A program made the translations under genes and the position numbers. A stretch of DNA of 7,025 nucleotides from positions 1 to 7,025 of the forward strand of contig CAMFLG010000164.1 in assembly GCA_945957495.1 (NCBI GenBank). The letters are read 5' to 3'. Within the stretch, counting starts at the first letter, position 1. Each line of letters opens with the position of its first letter. Origin of the DNA: an uncultured Pseudorhodobacter sp. (lineage in GTDB: Bacteria; Pseudomonadota; Alphaproteobacteria; Rhodobacterales; Rhodobacteraceae). Shown one piece after another: positions 5,093-7,025 of the stretch. The notes beneath the pieces were generated by a model. It did not search any database. It saw nothing but the letters and a program-made list of their open reading frames with translations, and was not told where the DNA came from.

Positions 5093-5668
5093 CTAAACCC
5101 CTGCCCCCAAGACGAACACCATCACGATGGCAAAACCCAGTGACAGCACCAGCGCCGTCCCGATCATCCCCAGCAGCACGGCGAAGGTAGATCGGAACCC
5201 GTGCAGCTCTGCCGCAAAGCTGGACATCAGCCAGAACAGCAAGCCAACGGTCGCCAGCCCAACGATATCCGACAAAGGCGGCGCGATCAGCAGCAAGACG
5301 ATCTGCGCCGCCTGCGCCAACAGCAGCACCGCCTCTGCCCAGGCCACCAACAGGATCGCGTCCTGCAGCTGCCCCTTGCCGCCGAACATCCGGCCGACGC
5401 CAACCATCAGAAAAACCGTCAGCCACAGCACCAGCCCCTGCAGGATCACCACGCGGATCGGGCTGCTGAACAGATCAAGCAGTGCCGGATCGCCGTCCAG
5501 CGGCGCCAGCCGCAGCGCCAGCGATGACAGCAACGCCGACAGCACCGCCATCAGGCTAAGCGCCGTCGCCCCGGCCCCGCGCGGCGCGTCCCAGGCGATC
5601 AGGCTGCGGGCCACGGCGCGCGGGCTGCGCAAGGTCGCGGTGACAAGCCCCGCCCAATCAGCCTGCAC
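5093..5668 (-). CDS. Yip1-family multi-pass membrane protein (second copy)
   Basis: The product has about 191 residues and five hydrophobic segments (about 33-54, 70-92, 104-129, 133-152 and 161-188). A middle GRMFGGKGQLQDAILLVAWA motif is typical of bacterial Yip1-domain proteins. I chose GTG 5668, which has GGAG seven bases upstream and overlaps the preceding gene by only 11 bp. GTG 5674 and TTG 5686 are alternatives that would lengthen the N-terminus by two or six residues. The gene lies between the first Yip1-type gene and sufS in the suf operon. Its biochemical role is unknown. Location suggests membrane anchoring or support of Fe-S assembly, but that is inference. It shares overall design, but not close sequence, with the first copy. 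Confidence 0.85.
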   Translation of the reverse strand: MQADWAGLVTATLRSPRAVARSLIAWDAPRGAGATALSLMAVLSALLSSLALRLAPLDGDPALLDLFSSPIRVVILQGLVLWLTVFLMVGVGRMFGGKGQLQDAILLVAWAEAVLLLAQAAQIVLLLIAPPLSDIVGLATVGLLFWLMSSFAAELHGFRSTFAVLLGMIGTALVLSLGFAIVMVFVLGAGV

Positions 5669-6146
5669 CGCCACGCTCCGCCTCAATCAGCATCGACAGC
5701 CAGATCCAAAAGAAACCGACAATCACCACAATCCCCACAAGGGTCAGCTGCGGCCCCGGCCCGATCAGCCCGGCCACCAGCCCCTGCAACAGCATCGCGG
5801 GCGACACCGTCACCAGCGCCGCAAACAGCGCCATCCGCGCCCCGTAATGCGACCCCTGCCCGCCCCTGATCCGCGCGATCCAATGGCTGATCGCCGCCAC
5901 CAGATAAAGCACCGGAATCAAGGCCAAAAGCCCCAGTCCCGCCCCGACCAGCCGCTGCACCATCGGCACCTCGGGGTGTTGCACCGTCAGCCGCGACATT
6001 GACGGCCACAGCGCCACAAAGGCCAGCAGCAAGAACGTCACCAACAGGCTGAAGGCAAAGGGTTCAGACTTGCCACGCCGCAAATGCTGGCGCAGCACCC
6101 GGGCCGGATGCCGCCACCCCCGCACGATATCTTGGGTCAGGGCCAT
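5658..6146 (-). CDS. Yip1-family membrane protein (first copy)
   Basis: The 162-aa product starts with a basic amphipathic segment (QDIVRGWRHPARVLRQHLRR) followed by four hydrophobic helices (about 30-47, 66-86, 105-128 and 135-154). It is an inner-membrane protein of the Yip1-domain type often encoded within alphaproteobacterial suf operons. The start ATG 6146 directly follows the sufD stop (TGAATG). I see no strong ribosome binding site, so translation is likely coupled to sufD. The 3' end overlaps the next gene slightly. Function is not established for this family in bacteria. Confidence 0.85.
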   Translation of the reverse strand: MALTQDIVRGWRHPARVLRQHLRRGKSEPFAFSLLVTFLLLAFVALWPSMSRLTVQHPEVPMVQRLVGAGLGLLALIPVLYLVAAISHWIARIRGGQGSHYGARMALFAALVTVSPAMLLQGLVAGLIGPGPQLTLVGIVVIVGFFWIWLSMLIEAERGGAG

Positions 6147-7025
6147 TCAGTGATCGTGGCGTTGCAGCCAGCCTTCCAGTCGCGCGTGAATATCCTCGGC
6201 AATCTCGGCCGATTCAATCTCGCCAATCGCTTCGGCCAGAAACGCCAGCACCAGCAGCGATTGCGCCGTGCGTTTCGGCACACCACGCGACTGCAGATAG
6301 AACAGCGCGGTGTCGTCAATGGCACCCGAGGTAGAGCCATGGCTGCATTTCACGTCATCGGCGTAGATTTCCAGCTCTGGCTTGGCCAGAAACTGGCTGT
6401 CGCCATCCAGCAAAAGCGCTTGGCTGATCTGATAGCCATCGGTCTTTTGCGCGCCCTGACGCACCAGAATCTTGCCCTGAAACACGCCGATGGCACCGTT
6501 CTTCAGCACCTTCTTGAACACCTGACGGCTTTCGCACCGCTCTGCCGCATGGGTGATGAACACGGTGTCGTCATGGTGAAAATCGCCATCGCCCAAGGCC
6601 GCACCCGCGACATGCGCCGCCGAATCCGCGCCATTCAGCTCGATCACCACATCATTGCGGGTCATCCGGCCATTCGCCGTCATGGTGAAGGATTTGAAGC
6701 TGGCCTCGCGGCCCAGCCGGGCAAAGATATGCGTTGCAGCCCTGCGTTCATGGTCGCGCCCCTGCGCGCGCACATGATGGAACCGCCCGCCATCGGCAAC
6801 CTCGACCTCCATCACCTTGGTCATGCGCGCAGCCCCCGGGCCATTTTCAAGGATGGTCACTTCCGCGCCGGATTCAACCTTGATGCAATGGTGCAGGATA
6901 GCATCGGAAGCCTCTGACTTATGGTGATAAATCAGGGAAATCGGCTTGGCCGCCTTGCCCGTCACCCGTATCAGAACCCCGTCGGTTGCAAAGGCGGTGT
7001 TCAGCGCCGCCAAAGGCCGCTGCAC
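6147..7025 (-). CDS. sufD: Fe-S cluster assembly protein SufD, C-terminal part (5' end off the right edge)
   Basis: The frame is open from the window edge to TGA at 6147-6149 and shows 292 residues. The GTG at the very edge is an internal codon. SufD is usually a little over 400 aa, so roughly the first third is missing. SufD pairs with SufB and the ATPase SufC in the scaffold that builds Fe-S clusters in the cytoplasm. The visible part has the beta-helix-like repeats of the family (DTVFITHAAERCESRQVFKK, GAIGVFQGKILV, KTDGYQISQALLL) and the hallmark VKCSHGSTSG near visible residues 225-234. That segment includes the conserved histidine used at the SufB-SufD interface. A helical C-terminal domain follows. 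It is the first gene seen of the sufD-Yip1-Yip1-sufS run. Confidence 0.95.
   Translation of the reverse strand: MQRPLAALNTAFATDGVLIRVTGKAAKPISLIYHHKSEASDAILHHCIKVESGAEVTILENGPGAARMTKVMEVEVADGGRFHHVRAQGRDHERRAATHIFARLGREASFKSFTMTANGRMTRNDVVIELNGADSAAHVAGAALGDGDFHHDDTVFITHAAERCESRQVFKKVLKNGAIGVFQGKILVRQGAQKTDGYQISQALLLDGDSQFLAKPELEIYADDVKCSHGSTSGAIDDTALFYLQSRGVPKRTAQSLLVLAFLAEAIGEIESAEIAEDIHARLEGWLQRHDH

Noticed and set aside
4418..5143. 241-codon plus-strand frame over sufS
   Set aside because: Antisense shadow of sufS, His/Arg-rich with no domain character.
5127..6002. 291-codon plus-strand frame over the Yip1 genes
   Set aside because: Its C-terminal part is a low-complexity His/Pro/Gln/Arg string, typical of the reverse complement of membrane-protein codons.
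6084..6917. 277-codon plus-strand frame over sufD
   Set aside because: Antisense shadow of a clear sufD reading frame.
1..7025. CRISPR array, rRNA, or complete insertion sequence
   Set aside because: No regularly spaced repeats, no rRNA-like sequence, and no transposase with flanking inverted repeats and target duplication were seen.

Overview
The window looks like a junction between a core chromosomal locus and the end of an integrated mobile element in an alphaproteobacterium, most likely of the Rhodobacteraceae type. I infer this from the G+C-rich codon use, an alphaproteobacterial suf gene order with two Yip1-type membrane proteins between sufD and sufS, and a DUF3768 gene in the accessory part. 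No species can be named from the sequence alone.

Right side (about 3724-7025, all minus strand) is host backbone. It holds the C-terminal two thirds of sufD, two Yip1-family membrane protein genes, sufS and a tRNA-Arg(CCG). The four protein genes are packed with spacings from 11 bp of overlap to 3 nt and read as one operon for Fe-S cluster assembly. SufS mobilises sulfur from cysteine and SufD belongs to the SufBCD scaffold. The tRNA follows sufS by 68 nt and seems to have its own promoter in that gap.

Left side (1 to about 3723) is accessory DNA. On the plus strand a 122-aa protein of unknown function and a large serine recombinase form a translationally coupled pair (ATGA overlap). The recombinase frame has no stop inside the element: it stays open through the antisense of the tRNA and into the antisense of sufS, ending at 4163. 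The recombinase gene therefore abuts the 3' end of the tRNA, the usual arrangement when such an element has integrated there. The other end of the element, with the expected short tRNA repeat, is not in the window.

Further left, on the minus strand, are a 242-aa protein with a possible helix-turn-helix, then about 400 nt without a convincing protein gene, then an 81-aa protein coupled by ATGA overlap to a DUF3768 gene that runs off the left edge. The 400-nt gap holds two strong RNA-structure candidates on the minus strand. One is a three-way-junction fold plus a GNRA-capped hairpin followed by a U tract (about 675-797). The other is a roughly 150-nt interrupted inverted repeat (477-629) just upstream of the 81-aa gene, with a competing small hairpin next to its ribosome binding site. 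The divergent intergenic region 1580-1830 holds a nested palindrome, candidate promoters and a possible 31-aa leader ORF. The structured RNAs, the nested operator-like palindrome and the open-ended recombinase frame are the parts most worth following up.
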